A stretch of DNA of 64,000 nucleotides from Liquidambar formosana (lineage: Eukaryota > Streptophyta > Magnoliopsida > Saxifragales > Altingiaceae): contig CM077831.1 of the NCBI GenBank assembly GCA_039720395.1, positions 31,039,695 to 31,103,694 on the forward strand, written 5' to 3'. Under the pieces are notes generated by a model. It was not told the DNA's origin, did not search any database, and saw only the letters and a program-made list of their open reading frames with translations. How positions within the stretch are numbered: position 1 is the stretch's first letter; each line of letters opens with the position of its first letter. Below, piece after piece: positions 1 to 11,590 of the stretch. Made by a program: the position numbers and the translations under genes.

Positions 1-661
1 TTTGACACGGACACGACACCTCTACAGAAGTGTCTGTGCTTCCTAGATAATGGTGTTGCTTTTGCTTTTTTCATCCTTAAATAATGGTGTTGCTAGGGCG
101 GGCCAATAACATGACATCAAGAAGACCCATTGATTCTTGATGGGGTGAACAGGTTTTTATCAATTAAATTAAATTATATTACCCAAAATTCTCGCCATGT
201 TTGTTTGGTTGGAATGGAATAGGTGAGAATAGAATTTGATTCCATACTTGAATTATTTTGTAATAGAATAAGATTAGAAATAAACATTAGAGAATGAATA
301 TCATTGTCTCATTACTTTTATTTGATTTAATTCTTATTTAATTATTTCATCCACGCATGTTGTTGGAAATGAATTGAAATGTGATTCTATTTCACTCATT
401 CCATTCCAACCAAACAAATGTACGTGGAATTATTTTCATGAGAGCATTGGTCACAAGTGCATATATATCACATCATAAACCTGTCGTTACATCAAAGGTT
501 TTTCTTCCTTTTTTTTTTTTTTTTTTGACAAGTAATGGTGAAGAGTCGTTATATCAAAGTTGAACAAAGAGGCACTATAACAAATTTTATAAAATCGAAA
601 TTGGTTATTCAATTCGCTTACTTTCAATAACCCCAGGCCATTATAAGATTCACAAATCACA
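1..661 (+). promoter_or_regulatory. 5' flank of ankyrin copy ANK1
   Basis: Non-coding. Bases 50-180 recur upstream of ANK4 and ANK5 (near 39100-39250, 50030-50190 and 53370-53500), so this is the ancestral upstream region of the ankyrin genes. Bases 424-500 form a second module, running from GGAATTATTTTCATGAGAGC through a TATA-like ATATATAT near 461-468, which also occurs upstream of ANK4, ANK5, PGG-A2 and PGG-A3. The TATA assignment is inference. A poly(T) tract lies at about 510-526. Confidence 0.5.
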
Positions 662-1108
662 ATGTATAACAGATTGTATGAGGCAGCTCGTATAGGCAAT
701 ACTAGCGATTTCCACCAATTGCTTCAAGAAAACCCATCGATTCTTGTTGATTATGCACTCATCTCTCCACAAGAAAATCCTCTTCACGTTGCTACCAAGT
801 CTAGCCAGCTTGTTTTTGTGAGAGAAGTACTGAGACAGAAGCCTGAATTAGCCAAAGAACTAAACAAAGATGGGTTTAGGCCATTGGATATAGCTTCAGC
901 ATTTGGGTATGTAGAGATAGTTAGAGAGCTCCTAACCATTGGCCATGAAGTTTGTCGTCTTAAGGGTAGAGATGGAAGAACAGCTCTTCATTATGCTGCT
1001 ATTGATGGTAGGATTGAGGTTATAGACGAATTGATCTCTACATGTGGAGAGTCCCTTAATGATGTGACTGGGGTGGGTGAAACTGCACTTCATCTGGTTG
1101 TAACATAC
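662..1108 (+). pseudogene. ANK1: BDA1-like ankyrin exon, cut off by a solo LTR
   Basis: The frame opens with MYNRLYEAAR and runs through about four ankyrin repeats (ENPLHVATK near residue 38, RPLDIASAFGYVEIV near 73, GRTALHYAAIDGRIEVI near 105, GETALHL near 141). This is the N-terminal half of plant ankyrin-PGG proteins such as BDA1/ITN1, plasma-membrane-linked proteins implicated in stress and immune signalling (family knowledge). The frame is intact up to the LTR junction after CATAC, then reads a few LTR-encoded residues and stops at 1135. The rest of exon 1, the intron and the PGG exon are missing; beyond the LTR the sequence switches to MITE sequence. A truncated protein could be made, but it would lack the membrane domain. 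Confidence 0.8.
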
Positions 1109-1829
1109 TGTTGGAAAATATGTAATTTTCTTTGAAGTTTCAAAACTTCGGACCACACACATGTGCACACGTACGTAACTTGCCTCGACCCGGACCGGCC
1201 AACCGTGTCGTGACATGACGTGTAAAAGATGTGATGTGGCATACACGTGGTTTCATGGGCTGATTTTATGAGTTTTATTTCATTGACTGTTGTTTCTTAA
1301 TTTCTATAATTTATGACTGTCCGTTACTAGCCGTTGGACTTTTATTTTATGTTATTTATTGGACTGTTATAAAAATTGTTATGACATTTATTTTGGGCTT
1401 TTATTAGCCCAAAACAATTTCAGCATTCTACTATTATAAATAGTGGGCTTCTCTACATGGACAAGATATACATTTTCATTATTTTATTTATTTCTTTTAT
1501 ACTATATTTCTTTAAGAGCTTTATCTATCTAGTTATTTTATATACTGTTTTTACGAGTAAGTGATCGTGAACGGGTTTATCATACTCTTCTTGTGGACGT
1601 ACCCATAGAAGAGGGAGCTACGAGCTTTGGGGTTGTATCTTGGAGGTCCTATCGTCCGTTAGCACCTGTATGTAGAGAGACGATAGTTCCTTTATGACAG
1701 CGTGATCTCACGCGCCTTTCCACATGCCAGCTCTTTTTACTCTCTTTATTTTATATTGATTAAATTTTTCTCACTTTGATTTTGTTAATTTTAATTGTCA
1801 TTATTATAAGATTTATCCGTGTTCAATTT
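1109..1829 (+). mobile_element. Solo LTR, 3' end lost (same insertion as in ANK2)
   Basis: Starts TGTTGGAAAATATG directly after the target-site copy CATAC (1104-1108). It is clearly alignable with the complete solo LTR at 10401-11222 but breaks off around 1829 inside the shared GTTCAATTT stretch, where MITE-derived sequence begins. A promoter-like TATAAATAG (about 1436-1444) is followed by a probable R-region. No internal retrotransposon sequence is present. Confidence 0.75.
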
Positions 1830-1985
1830 AAAATTACAATAATTATATCAACTATCACATCAAGTAATATTCTTTAACAAAAAGTGAAATAAGAAAGTAA
1901 AATAAATTAAATTAATGACATGAGAACACTTTAAATGTAGTGTTTAAATATTTGTGTTTGATCAAATAAAAGTAAACAAAAAATT
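1830..1985 (+). mobile_element. Fragment of Stowaway-type MITE body
   Basis: Matches the interior of the MITEs at 36413-38421, 41880-42156, 49254-49551 and 59590-59860 (ATTATATCAACTATCACATC, then AATTAATGACATGAGAACAC and TTTGTGTTTGATCAAAT). Both terminal repeats are missing. The junction with the LTR is abrupt, so this is a rearrangement breakpoint rather than a clean insertion. Confidence 0.7.
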
Positions 1986-3430
1986 ATCCAAGCCCCATAT
2001 ATATTAGTTCTGATGAATTGAGGCCAGTAAAAAACATCCTCTTGGGATCTTGAGTAGGGATGGCAATTTCGCCCCGATCCACAGGGTCCTGACTCGATCC
2101 ATACCCGAATGAGCGGGTATTTTTAATTTTAATTTTTTTTTTTTGGGTATCGGGTCGGGTATGGGTATAAATTTTAAATTTTTTCGGGTACGGGTCGGGG
2201 CATAAATCCCAGAAAGAAAAAACCCGATGACCCAACCCGACCCGTTATTTTTACAATATATATTACAATAAAATATAAATAGCTACTTAAAAAAGGTGAA
2301 AAAAGTTCAAAAAACCCCAAGTCACCTTCTACTTCTAGACCCTTTCAGCAAATTAGCAATCACTTTTAGGCTTATGGAGTCCATTAGAAGGCTCATTATG
2401 TATTTTTATTGTTTTTTAATCCTTATGTTTGTGTATAATATTTGTGTGATCATATTAGGTATGATTTTATTTGAACAAGATCATATTCGGTGCTAAAAAC
2501 ATTTATAAACTTGGTATATGATTATATGAATAACATGTAATAGGTGTAAGTAGGAAAAAAATGAAATTTGGGGGAAAAAGGCTTGGGCGGATCGGGCATG
2601 GATGGACTAAGAAGACAATGAATTGAGTATGAAATTTAATTTTTCATACCTATCAAGTATCGGGTCGGGTATAAGTATAAGAGATTAAAGATCGGGTCGG
2701 ATATGGAATAGTACCGACCCGACCCATTGCCATCCCTAATCTTGAGTTTGTTTTTATTTTACAACAAGTTGGTTTTTTTCTTTCTTTTTTTAATTTTTTT
2801 TTTAAATTTTTTATGTCGCGTGGCACTCTCTCATACACATATCAAAGAATAATACATAAAATAAATAATAAATAAATTTTTTAAGAGCTATGAAACACTA
2901 CATCGGGCAGTGGGCCGAACCACTCTTGTGATATATTTCTCTTGTCAAGCCACTATTTTCATATTGGATGTTGCTACAAGTCATACATAATAATAGCAAT
3001 TTTATTTTTTCTATATTTTTTTGGACACATGGCATCAGTATGCATTACAAATGGTACAAATAGTATAAAAAAAAAGATGTAATGTCAACGCCTGGGGCAA
3101 TGGAACGAACCACTTTCTCAAAAGTGGATCTGACTCCAATAAAGAATAATAAAGAATATATATATTTTTTTGTACTCTTCTTGGTTGTTGTGACCTTGAC
3201 TTAAAGAGAGTAAGATGTAATCGCAAGAAGGCTACGGACCTGGTGATGAGAGTAAAGAGTATTTCTCAACTAGGTGAGCATTTTTTAAGTGGTTTTCATA
3301 ATAATAATATACTAGAAGGAACTCAAGCAATGTGCAGGAATCGAAAATTCTGGAATTATGTTGCAGGTTTAATTTCTCACTTTTTATTAGGATTATCACT
3401 AAATATGTTTAATCTGAGCATTAGTTGATA
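1986..3430. repeat. Unclassified dispersed repeat, copy A
   Basis: One of three local copies of a non-coding repeat (others at 4752-5215 and 5320-7251). Shared landmarks are CATCGGGCAGTGGGCCGAAC (about 2901), TGCATTACAAATGGTACAAA (about 3040), a segment containing AACGAACCACTTTCTCAAAA (about 3103) and a segment containing TACTCTTCTTGGTTGTTG (about 3173). It is interrupted by the hAT-type MITE at 2055-2738. No coding capacity or recognisable element termini were seen. The 3430-3731 tail is AT-rich with nothing recognisable. Confidence 0.6.
2055..2738. mobile_element. hAT-type MITE, 684 bp
   Basis: Ends are TAGGGATGGCAAT and ATTGCCATCCCTA, inverted and near perfect. They are flanked by an exact 8-bp duplication ATCTTGAG (2047-2054 and 2739-2746), the length typical of hAT elements. 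The empty site is visible in repeat copy C (near 5391-5410), where the host sequence continues uninterrupted. The interior is rich in GGGTCGGG/CCCGACCC words and has no transposase. Confidence 0.88.
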
Positions 3431-3731
3431 CCAAGTGAAAGTTTTTCCTATTGGTAAAAAAGAAATGAGGACAACTCGTGTTCAAAAATATGAATATCTT
3501 AAGAAAATGTTAGTGATCCATAATATAATTTTCTTAACTAGCAAAGACTCGTGTGATGTGTGGGAATCACAAAAAAATATCGTCAACTCAAATAGTCAGT
3601 GAAAACGTGACAACTTATTTAAATAAATGCGAAAATCCAAAAGAATATAAATTTAAAGAAAAATATTTATTCATTGACTGAACTGTTATCAATTACACTT
3701 TCGAAAACCCATCAGAACACAATAGTTGTTT

Positions 3732-4029
3732 GGGTAAATTACAATAAGACCCCCTCTAAAATCTGACTATTATAGATACACCCCCTCACGTTTTTAAAAT
3801 TACACTGACACCCCTTACTTTACAAAATAAACTACAAAGAGATCCCTCCTTCTAACTTCCGTCCATTAATCCGTTAAATCATATTCAAATTTTTTCAAAA
3901 TACCCTAACTACCCTTAGTGGATGATAACTTCCATGTTAAATGCGTATAACTCACCAGTCCAATAGTTCATCCAATACTTTTGAATTTTTTAATTATTAT
4001 TAATAAACAACTAAAAGATAATATATATA

Positions 4030-4072
<43 letters not shown>

Positions 4073-4742
4073 GAAAAATGCTAAAAACAATTTAAATTTT
4101 CTGTCCAACTGATGTGGTAGCTGTTAAATTTGCTGTTTAGAAACAATTATTTATTTAATTAAATTTTTAATTGATTTGAAAAATAAAAAATAAAAAAATT
4201 GATTTGCTAAGTTGCCACCTCATTTGAGTAAGTAGATTTGAGTAAAAAAAAAAAAGGCTATGTAGCATTACTCATATGTAGAAATAAATAAAAATAATTA
4301 TTACAATGGAGATGCACGTATAGAGGTGGCAAATGAGATGGCAACTTGGCAAATCAATTTTTTATTTTTATTTTTACACATCAATTAAATAGATAATTGT
4401 TTCTAATGACCAAATCTGATGGCTACCACATCAGTTGAACAAAAATTTAAACTCCTTGCCATTTTTCTTTTATATATATATATAATCTTTTAGTTGTTTA
4501 TCAATAAATAAATAAATCAATCAAATGTACCGGATGAATGTGTTGGACTAATGAGTTATATGCATTTAACATGGAAGTTGTCATCCAATAAGGGTAATTA
4601 GGGTATTTTGAAAAAAATTGAAAGTGATTTAACGAATAATGGACAGAAGTTAGAGGGAAGGGATCTTAATGTAATTTTAGACACGTGAAGGGGTCTATTT
4701 GTAATTGTTAGATTTTAGAAGGAGTCTTAATGTAATTTACCC
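3732..4742. mobile_element. Mutator-type hairpin element, 1011 bp
   Basis: Long inverted repeats begin GGGTAAATTACAATAAGACC on the left and end with the approximate complement, closing TAATGTAATTTACCC. An exact 9-bp duplication TAGTTGTTT flanks it (3723-3731 and 4743-4751), the signature of Mutator-superfamily insertion. The arms extend several hundred bases, so a transcript would fold into a long hairpin. The middle holds a (TA)n tract (about 4016-4069) and a nested hairpin. No transposase. Confidence 0.88.
4069..4471. mobile_element. Nested hairpin MITE inside the Mutator-type element
   Basis: Left AGAAGAAAAATGCTAAAAAC and right TGCCATTTTTCTTTT are approximate inverse complements. The inner arms share CAACTGATGTGGTAGC and GCTACCACATCAGTTG. 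It sits in a (TA)n tract, so a TA target duplication cannot be separated from the microsatellite. The superfamily is undetermined. Confidence 0.6.
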
Positions 4743-4751
4743 TAGTTGTTT

Positions 4752-5215
4752 CTATAATGAACTAAGTTGTTGTTTTTTTCTTTCTTTTTTCTTGTATTTT
4801 TTTTATCGTGGGGCACTCACTCATGCACATATCAAAGAATACTACATAAAATAAATAATAAATGAATTTTTTAAAAGCTATAAAACACTACATCGGGCAG
4901 TGGGCTGAACCACATTTGTGATATATTTCTCTTGTCAAGTCACAATTTTCATATTGGATGCTGCTACAAGTCATACATAATAGTAGCAATTCTATTTTTT
5001 ATATATATTTTTTGAACACATGGCATTAGTATGCATTACAAATGGTACAAATAATATAAAAAAAAAATGTAAAGGCAATGCCTGGGGCAATGGTACGAAC
5101 CACTTTCTCAAAAATGGATCTAACTCCAATAAAGAATAATAAAATATATATTTTTTTTTTTGTACTCTTCTTGGTTGTTGTAACCTTGACTTAAAGAGGG
5201 TATAAAATAACAATA
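4752..5215. repeat. Unclassified dispersed repeat, copy B
   Basis: Clearly alignable with copies A and C over landmarks such as CATCGGGCAGTGGGC (near 4892) and CCTTGACTTAAAGAG (near 5183). It has no long reading frame. The adjoining 5216-5320 stretch is AT-rich with nothing recognisable. Confidence 0.6.
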
Positions 5216-5319
5216 GCTTTCTTTTGTATGGGTGAAACCTTGATTATACTAAAATGAACATGGCAAACCTCTATAAGTCAAAAAACAAAATAATGAATAA
5301 CAAAAAAGATAAAATAAAA

Positions 5320-7251
5320 TTTAAATAAATAAAAAATTATCCAAACCCCATATATATCAGTTCTGATGAATTCATGCCAGTAAGAGACATCCTCTTGGGC
5401 TCTTGAGTTTGTTTTTATTTTACAACAAGTTGGTTTTTTTTTTCTTTCTTTTTATTTTTTATTTCTTTTATCACGTGGCTCTCTCATGCACATATCAAAG
5501 AATAGTACATAAAATAAATAATAATAAAGTTTTTAAAAGCTATAAAACACTACATTGGGCAGTGGGCCGAACTACTCTTGTAATATATTTCTCTTGTTAA
5601 GCGACTATTTTCATATGAATAATACTTGCCTCCACCCAAGGTGGAGGAACTCCTTCCACACCCACTGAGGTGGCAAGCTCTTTATTCAACATGTGTCCAA
5701 CAACACATGCATCTCATGTGCCTAACTTTGGTTTATTGAAAACAAAACTAGCCCCATCAAAGGAGAACCGGTTCTCCTGAAACGAGTCCAACTTCGTCCC
5801 CCACCCCACCTTGGCGAGTGACGTGTCTCACCGGTGATGGATTTGACGCCGGCGACCATCACCTACATTCTCTCTTTCTTTCTTTCTTTCTCATTTTTTT
5901 CCCCCAAATGAAAGAGAGAAGGGGTGTTCAGAATCAGACAAAGAGAAGGGGTGTTCAGGGCATTTCTCGCCAGCGTCGGTTCCTTCAATTATACATCACA
6001 GACGACTTCCCATTTTTGTTGCTTAGTTCAAATCCAACCATCTATTTTTTGAATAGCTATTCCATCTACTCTTTCTCTCTCCTTCAACCTGTAACACACT
6101 AAATTGTTACTAAAATTAATGCTTTTGGGTAGAAATTAAGAATAACATAAGGCATAGTTTTGATACATGATCTGATTGACTCAATGACTTTGGAATGTGT
6201 TGGTATTGGGTGTTCATTCCCCAATGTAATGGAAGTTGAAAAATGCATATGAATGGGGGTAATTAATATTCCGAAAATGCACATTAACATGAAGTGTTAG
6301 TAGAAATTACAGAGAGCTTCTATAAATAAATTTTTTCTTACATCTTTGAACCTTTCCAATCTGTGTTAAATAATTCCAGTTTGTTGTTTCTCAAACAACT
6401 TGAGAGCTTATATGTGGCCATCACCCCTTCTATTCCTTCCTGTGGAAAAAATGAAAAATTTGATAGTAACTCATGACTTCATGAGATGCCGCTTGGCTTA
6501 GTTTGGAAAGACAAGAACAATTCTCGGCATGGGAGTTCTCTCTTTTTGGCTATGATTTATTTATTTTTAATTTGATAATCATTATGGGGGCCTGTCGTCG
6601 GTGTCGGTATGCGCCGGAGAGATATGCAGTTCATCGGAGGGGGGAAGGGGAATGGTAGACGAACTATGCTAGGGCCAAGAAGAATGGTTCTGCTCCTGTC
6701 TTGTCATTTTAGCCTCTTTAATGAATCAGAAGACCTTTAGAAGTCACGTGAGAAGCACATATTATTGTACCCATGTTGTTTTAAAAACATGCCACATCAT
6801 TGGGTGGGAGGAACTCTTCCAACCTTAGGTAGAGACAAGTATTGTCCTTTTTCATATTGAATGCTGCTACATATCATACATAATAATAGCAATTCTATTT
6901 TTTATATATAATTTTTTAGACATATGGCATTAGTATGCATTACAAATGGTACAAATAAAATAAAATAAAATAAAAATGTAAAGGCAATGCCTGGGGGCAA
7001 TGGAACGAATCACTTTCTCAAAAATGGGTCTGACTCCAAATAAAGAATAATAAAATATATATAATTTTTTGTACTCTTTCTTGGTTGTTGTAACTTTGAC
7101 TTAAAGAGAGTGAGATCTGATCTCAAGAAGGCTATGGACCTGTTAATAAGGGTAAAGAGTACTTTCTCTATTAGGTGAGCATTTGTCAAGTGGTTAAAAA
7201 GTACTTTCTCTATTAGGTGAGCATTTGTCAGGTGGTTTTCATAATAATATA
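5320..7251. repeat. Unclassified dispersed repeat, copy C, split by an insertion
   Basis: Two halves (about 5320-5616 and 6849-7251) rejoin exactly when the hairpin element at 5617-6847 is removed. A 42-bp local duplication around GTACTTTCTCTATTAGGTGA occurs at about 7159 and 7201. The right end is cut by the Helitron that starts at 7252. Confidence 0.6.
5617..6847. mobile_element. Mutator-type element, about 1.23 kb
   Basis: Ends are GAATAATACTTGCCTCCACC and a right end closing GACAAGTATTGTCC, inverted with a few mismatches. The 9-bp target TTTTCATAT is present at 5608-5616 and 6849-6857. The uninterrupted site is visible in repeat copies A and B. Bases about 5770-6000 are more GC-rich than the surroundings (CACCGGTGATGGATTTGACG), which may be captured host sequence, but no protein family was recognised. 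The termini resemble the MITE at 14092-14416. Confidence 0.75.
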
Positions 7252-9371
7252 TCTATACTACTTATAAAAAAATGAATGTGAGAAAAATTTTTAATTAACT
7301 AATATATTTTTATTTTAATTTTTGAATACACAACTAACCTTTTGCATATATAAAAAATAGAGTAATATAAAACACATATCTTAATAAGAATTCTAAAGAA
7401 ATTATACAACTATCCTTCTACATATATAGGAAATATAACAATATAAAACACATACCTTAATTAGAATTCTAAGGAAACTATAATTTGTATAATAATTAAA
7501 TAAAACCAAACCCAAATAGGAATTCTAAGGAAACGAAAACTATAATTTGTATATAATAAATAAACAGTCGGATTGTAAATTCTATTTTCTCCATCAAGAG
7601 TAGTTTTAACCTTCTCTCCACTTTTTCCATTAGCGGCGACTTCTTCCATCTCTGGTAAGTTTTGCTCTGCAAATTATAATATATATATGGTACTGTGCTG
7701 GAAATTTGTTGAGTTGGGTTTTGGTTTGAATGCTAATAATCACATTAGGTTTTATTTAATTTTGTTCCTCTGATAAATTAATTTTATATAATCATATTTC
7801 ATTTAAATTCTATATATTTTTCCTAGAGTTTTTTTTATTCAAGTTTTTGGTTTTATATTTTTTATTTTTGCTGTGAGTATTTTCACTTACTTTTGATTTG
7901 ATTGGTAGAGTTTCATAAGTAATTTGTTAAAATGCTTTTGTGTTTGAATGCTAAACCCTTTATTTTACGTGGTAAATCATTTAACTATATTTTTTCTTTT
8001 GATGAAAAATTGCTCTTGGAAATATCCGATGGGAATTGAAAATCTATTTTTATATGCTTATTCTCTTTCTAATTTTTTCTTGTTGATAAAAAATCCCTTA
8101 TAAGAGGTATGTATTTTATTTTATTATTTTTTTTAAATGCTCAATCTCTATTTTGTGTTTCTGATTTTTTCTTGGAGATTAAAATTCATTTTTCAAGACT
8201 ACACTGTTTATGGGTGATTTGAGGGGTGAGCTGGAGAACAAGGACCTTAGGTTTCTAAATGTTCTTGATGAGGCATCTTGCCTTATTTTTTTTATTTGTA
8301 ATTTTTCCCATTTTTTGAATCCTAAAATTAGTTTTTGTGCTATGTTATCTTTGGTTGTTTCAATTAATGGGATGTTGAGTTCCAATGATGTATTGTGGAA
8401 TGTCTTGCTACAAAGTAGGGATTCATAGATTCTTTAGCCAAAAAAAAAAAAATACAAAGAAGTTGAAGAGAGGTAGTAGTAAAATTTCATTTAGATAAAG
8501 TGGAATAATATCCCATGATAGTAATATGGTGTTAGGACTCTTATCTTTTTGAGCATGTACTTATTCTTCAAGTGATCCAAAATGTATTAGAATTTGTTGA
8601 TGTGTAAGTCACATTATATAAACTACTAATTCATTAATAAATTTAGTCTATTCTTTTGCATATAATTTCTACGATATGGTTAACAATTTAACCAAATTAA
8701 ATTTTCTCTAGAGATTAAGTATATACTTTCTCCATTTATTTTGGTTCTAATTATTTTCTTTTTTACTTCTTCATTGATATGTTTCTTATTATAAATGTGT
8801 AGAAAATTGGTAGACAATGAATAAGTTGTTTGTCAAGATTCTTGATAATTACATGTCATTATGTATTGGCATTTCTTTTCAGATCATTTGATGTACACGG
8901 AGTAAAACCTTCTACGGAGTAATAAATAATTTCTTAATAACTCAAATCTTTACACTTGGTATGGATTAAATCTTAAAGAACAAATGGCCGCATAACCTTC
9001 GTTAAGTAAATAAAGTTTATTTTCAGATCATTTGATGTATACGGAGTAAAACCTTCTACGGAGTAATAAATAATTTCTTAATATCTCAAATCTTCACACT
9101 TGATATGGATTAAATCTTAAAGAACAAATGGCCACATAACTTTCGTTAAGTAAATAAAGTTTATATTTAATCGATATGGACAACATTGAAAAGATAATTA
9201 CCACTAGATGAAGGGCTATGCTACATGAAAACGATCAATCCTTATTCAAGCTAAAAAGATCTTGGGAAGTATCAATCTTTTATATGTTTATTTAGGAAAA
9301 ATAATTGATAATCTTTAAATCATTTTATTGTTGACACAAAATCTACGTGTAACGCACGTGTGCAATAACTA

Positions 9372-9372
<1 letters not shown>
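7252..9372 (+). mobile_element. Non-autonomous Helitron, 2.1 kb
   Basis: The 5' end TCTATACTACTTATAAAA is the classical plant Helitron start. The 3' end is CTAG (9369-9372), preceded by a short hairpin ACGTGTAACGCACGT about 15 bp upstream. The insertion lies between A (7251) and T (9373) with no target duplication, as expected for rolling-circle elements. No Rep/helicase sequence is present. The interior is AT-rich and contains a 144-bp tandem duplication. A small GC-richer patch near 7590-7660 ending at a splice-donor-like CTGGTAAGT could be captured host sequence (weak). Confidence 0.85.
8881..9168 (+). repeat. 144-bp tandem duplication inside the Helitron
   Basis: The unit starting AGATCATTTGATGTA is present twice in direct orientation (8881-9024 and 9025-9168) with few differences. 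Both copies contain ACGGAGTAAAACCTTCTACG. The close similarity suggests a recent duplication. Confidence 0.85.
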
Positions 9373-9406
<34 letters not shown>

Positions 9407-9950
9407 GTTATGACCTTAACTTATTTGCATGTTTGAGTGTCAGTGTAAATAATATTTTCTCGACCTCAGTCTCTAGTCAGCATTTCCTCTTTAAGCTACC
9501 AAACCATAACCTCTTTAGAACCCCTTGGTATGATAGCAACATAATGTTTTGTTTGATATGCCCACGTGATGTGTTCGTGATTTGCACGTGACATATATGC
9601 AATGGTTTAAGCCATGTGTCAAGCTTAAATGCAGTGACAACCCCTTCACCATTGACTAAAGTCAACAATTGACTTCTAACCACTTGTCAAAGTAGAATTG
9701 GTGTATATATTATTTTTCAGGGGATACACATAGAGAAATCCATATACCTACACATATATATCGCATCATAAACGTGTGGTTATATAAAAGTTTTTTTTTT
9801 TTGGTTAAATTTATTTATAAGAAACGGTGAAGAGTCGTTATATCGAAGTTGAACAAAAAGGCACCATAACAAATTCTATAAAATCGAAATTGGTTATTCA
9901 ATTCGCTTACTTTCAATAACCCCAGGCCATTATAAGATTCACAAATCACA
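9373..9950 (+). promoter_or_regulatory. (TA)n tract and 5' flank of ANK2
   Basis: A (TA)n tract occupies about 9373-9404. Part of the ankyrin upstream module (CACATATATATCGCATCATA, about 9752-9771) and the leader AATAACCCCAGGCCATTATA immediately before the ATG match the other copies. The earlier GCATTGGTCACAAGTG part is absent, so this promoter is truncated relative to ANK1, ANK4 and ANK5. Nothing is recognisable in 9405-9750. Confidence 0.45.
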
Positions 9951-11356
9951 ATGTATAACAGATTGTATGAGGCAGCTCGTACAGGCAACACTAGCGATTT
10001 CCACCAATTGCTTCAAGAAAACCCATTGATTCTTGCTGATTATGCACTCATCTCTCCACCAGAAAATCCTCTACACGTTGCTACCAAGTCTGGCCAGTTT
10101 GCTTTTGTGAGAGAAGTACTGAGATAGAAGCCTGAATTAGCCAAAGAACTAAACAAAGATGGGTTTGGGCCGATGGATATAGCTTCAGCATTTGGGTATG
10201 TAGAGATAGTTAGAGAGCTCCTAACCATTGGCGTTGAAGTTTGTCGTCTCAAGGGTAGAGATGGAAGAACAGCTCTTCATAATTATGCTGCTATTAATGG
10301 TAGAATTGAGGTTATAGATGAATTGATCTCTTCATGTGGAGAGTCCCTTAAAGATGTGACTGGTGTGGGTGAAACTGCACTTCATGTGGCTGTAACATAT
10401 TGTTAGAAAATATGTGATTTTCTTTAAAGTTTCAAAACTTTGGATCCCACACGTGTGCACATGTACGTAGTTTGTCTTGATCTGGATCGGCCAGCTATGT
10501 CGTAACGTGGCGTGTAAGAGATGTGATGTGGTGTACACATGGTTGTATGGGCTGATTTTATGAGTTTTATTTCATTGTTGACCATTGTATCTTAATTTCT
10601 ATAATTTATGACCGTCCGTTGCTAGCAGTTGGACTTTTATTTCATGTTATTTATTGGGTTGTTATAAGAATTATTATGACATTTATTTTGCGCTTTTATT
10701 AGCCCAAAACAATTTCAGCGTTTTATTATTATAAATAGTAGGCTTCTCTACATGGACAAGATATAGATTTACATTATTTTATCTATTTCTTTTCTACTAT
10801 ATTTTTCTAAGAGCTTTATCTATCTAGTTATTTTATATACTGTTTTTATGGGCAACTAATCATGGACAGGTTTACCATACTCTTCTTGTGGATGTACCCA
10901 TAGAAGAGGGAGCTGCGAGCATTGGGGTTGTATCTTGGAGATCCTATCGTCCGTCAGCACCTGTAGAGAGGTGGTAGTTTCTTTAGGACAGCGTGATTTC
11001 ATGCGCCTTCCCACAGGTCAACTCTTCTTATTATCTTTATTTTATATTGATTAAATATTTCTCACGTTGATTTTGTTAATTTTAATTGTGATTATTATAA
11101 GATTTATCCACGTTCAATTTTATTGTATTTGTGATTTTTAATTTGTGTTGTAAATTATATTTACGTTCAACTTTAATAATATTTTGTGTCGAATTTTACA
11201 AAATCCACAAATATCCCAAACACATACTTCAAATTTGAATCCTTTAGAACGTTGGTGCAATGGCTAGAACGGCTTCACTTGGAAGAAATGGTGAATTGGG
11301 TTGACAGGGATGGGAACTCTGTTTTGCGCCTTGCAGTATTTAGAAAACAACTCCAG
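9951..11356 (+). pseudogene. ANK2: ankyrin exon with premature stop and solo LTR
   Basis: Begins MYNRLYEAARTG like ANK1. A CAG-to-TAG change at about 10124-10126 stops translation after roughly 58 residues. A 3-bp in-frame insertion changes LHYAAI to LHNYAAI. After CATAT (10396-10400) a complete solo LTR splits the exon. Coding resumes at 11228 (FKFESFRTLVQWLERLHLEE) and reaches the exon end CAG at 11356, followed by the GC donor. No PGG exon follows; after about 60 bp the sequence passes to the upstream region of ANK3, so ANK2 and ANK3 are a head-to-tail tandem pair. Confidence 0.82.
10401..11222 (+). mobile_element. Complete solo LTR, 822 bp
   Basis: Begins TGTTAGAAAATATG and ends CCCAAACA, the TG...CA termini of LTRs. 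It is flanked by a 5-bp duplication CATAT/CATAC (10396-10400 and 11223-11227; the ANK1 copy still reads CATAC on the left). The pre-insertion exon is seen in ANK4 and ANK5. A TATAAATAG promoter word lies near 10731. Lacking internal region and partner LTR, it is the product of LTR-LTR recombination. Superfamily (Copia or Gypsy) was not determined. Confidence 0.88.
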
Positions 11357-11590
11357 GCAAGTTCAGATCTACCTTATCTTGCTTTTCCCTAAAATTTACT
11401 TATCCAAATTTAAAAAAAAAAAAAAAAAAAAATTATTTGAGTGGTTGCACAGGCGCACATGTGCACCTTAGGGCAACCACCCTGAGAGTCGTTGTATCAA
11501 AGTTGAACAAGAAGGCACCATAACAAATTCTATAAAATCGATTCGCTTACTTTCAATAACCCCAGGCCATTATAAGATTCACAAATCACA

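Noticed and set aside
3035..5213. Short minus-strand frames shared by repeat copies A and B (LTLFKSRSQQPRRVQKN type)
   Set aside because: Similarity reflects the underlying repeat; lengths near 65 codons, no start conservation, and copy C is broken.
11440..11485. Hairpin GTGGTTGC...GCAACCAC between ANK2 and ANK3 as a small RNA gene or terminator
   Set aside because: A single short stem with a palindromic GCACATGTGC centre; no flanking duplication and no copy elsewhere in the window to support an element or RNA.
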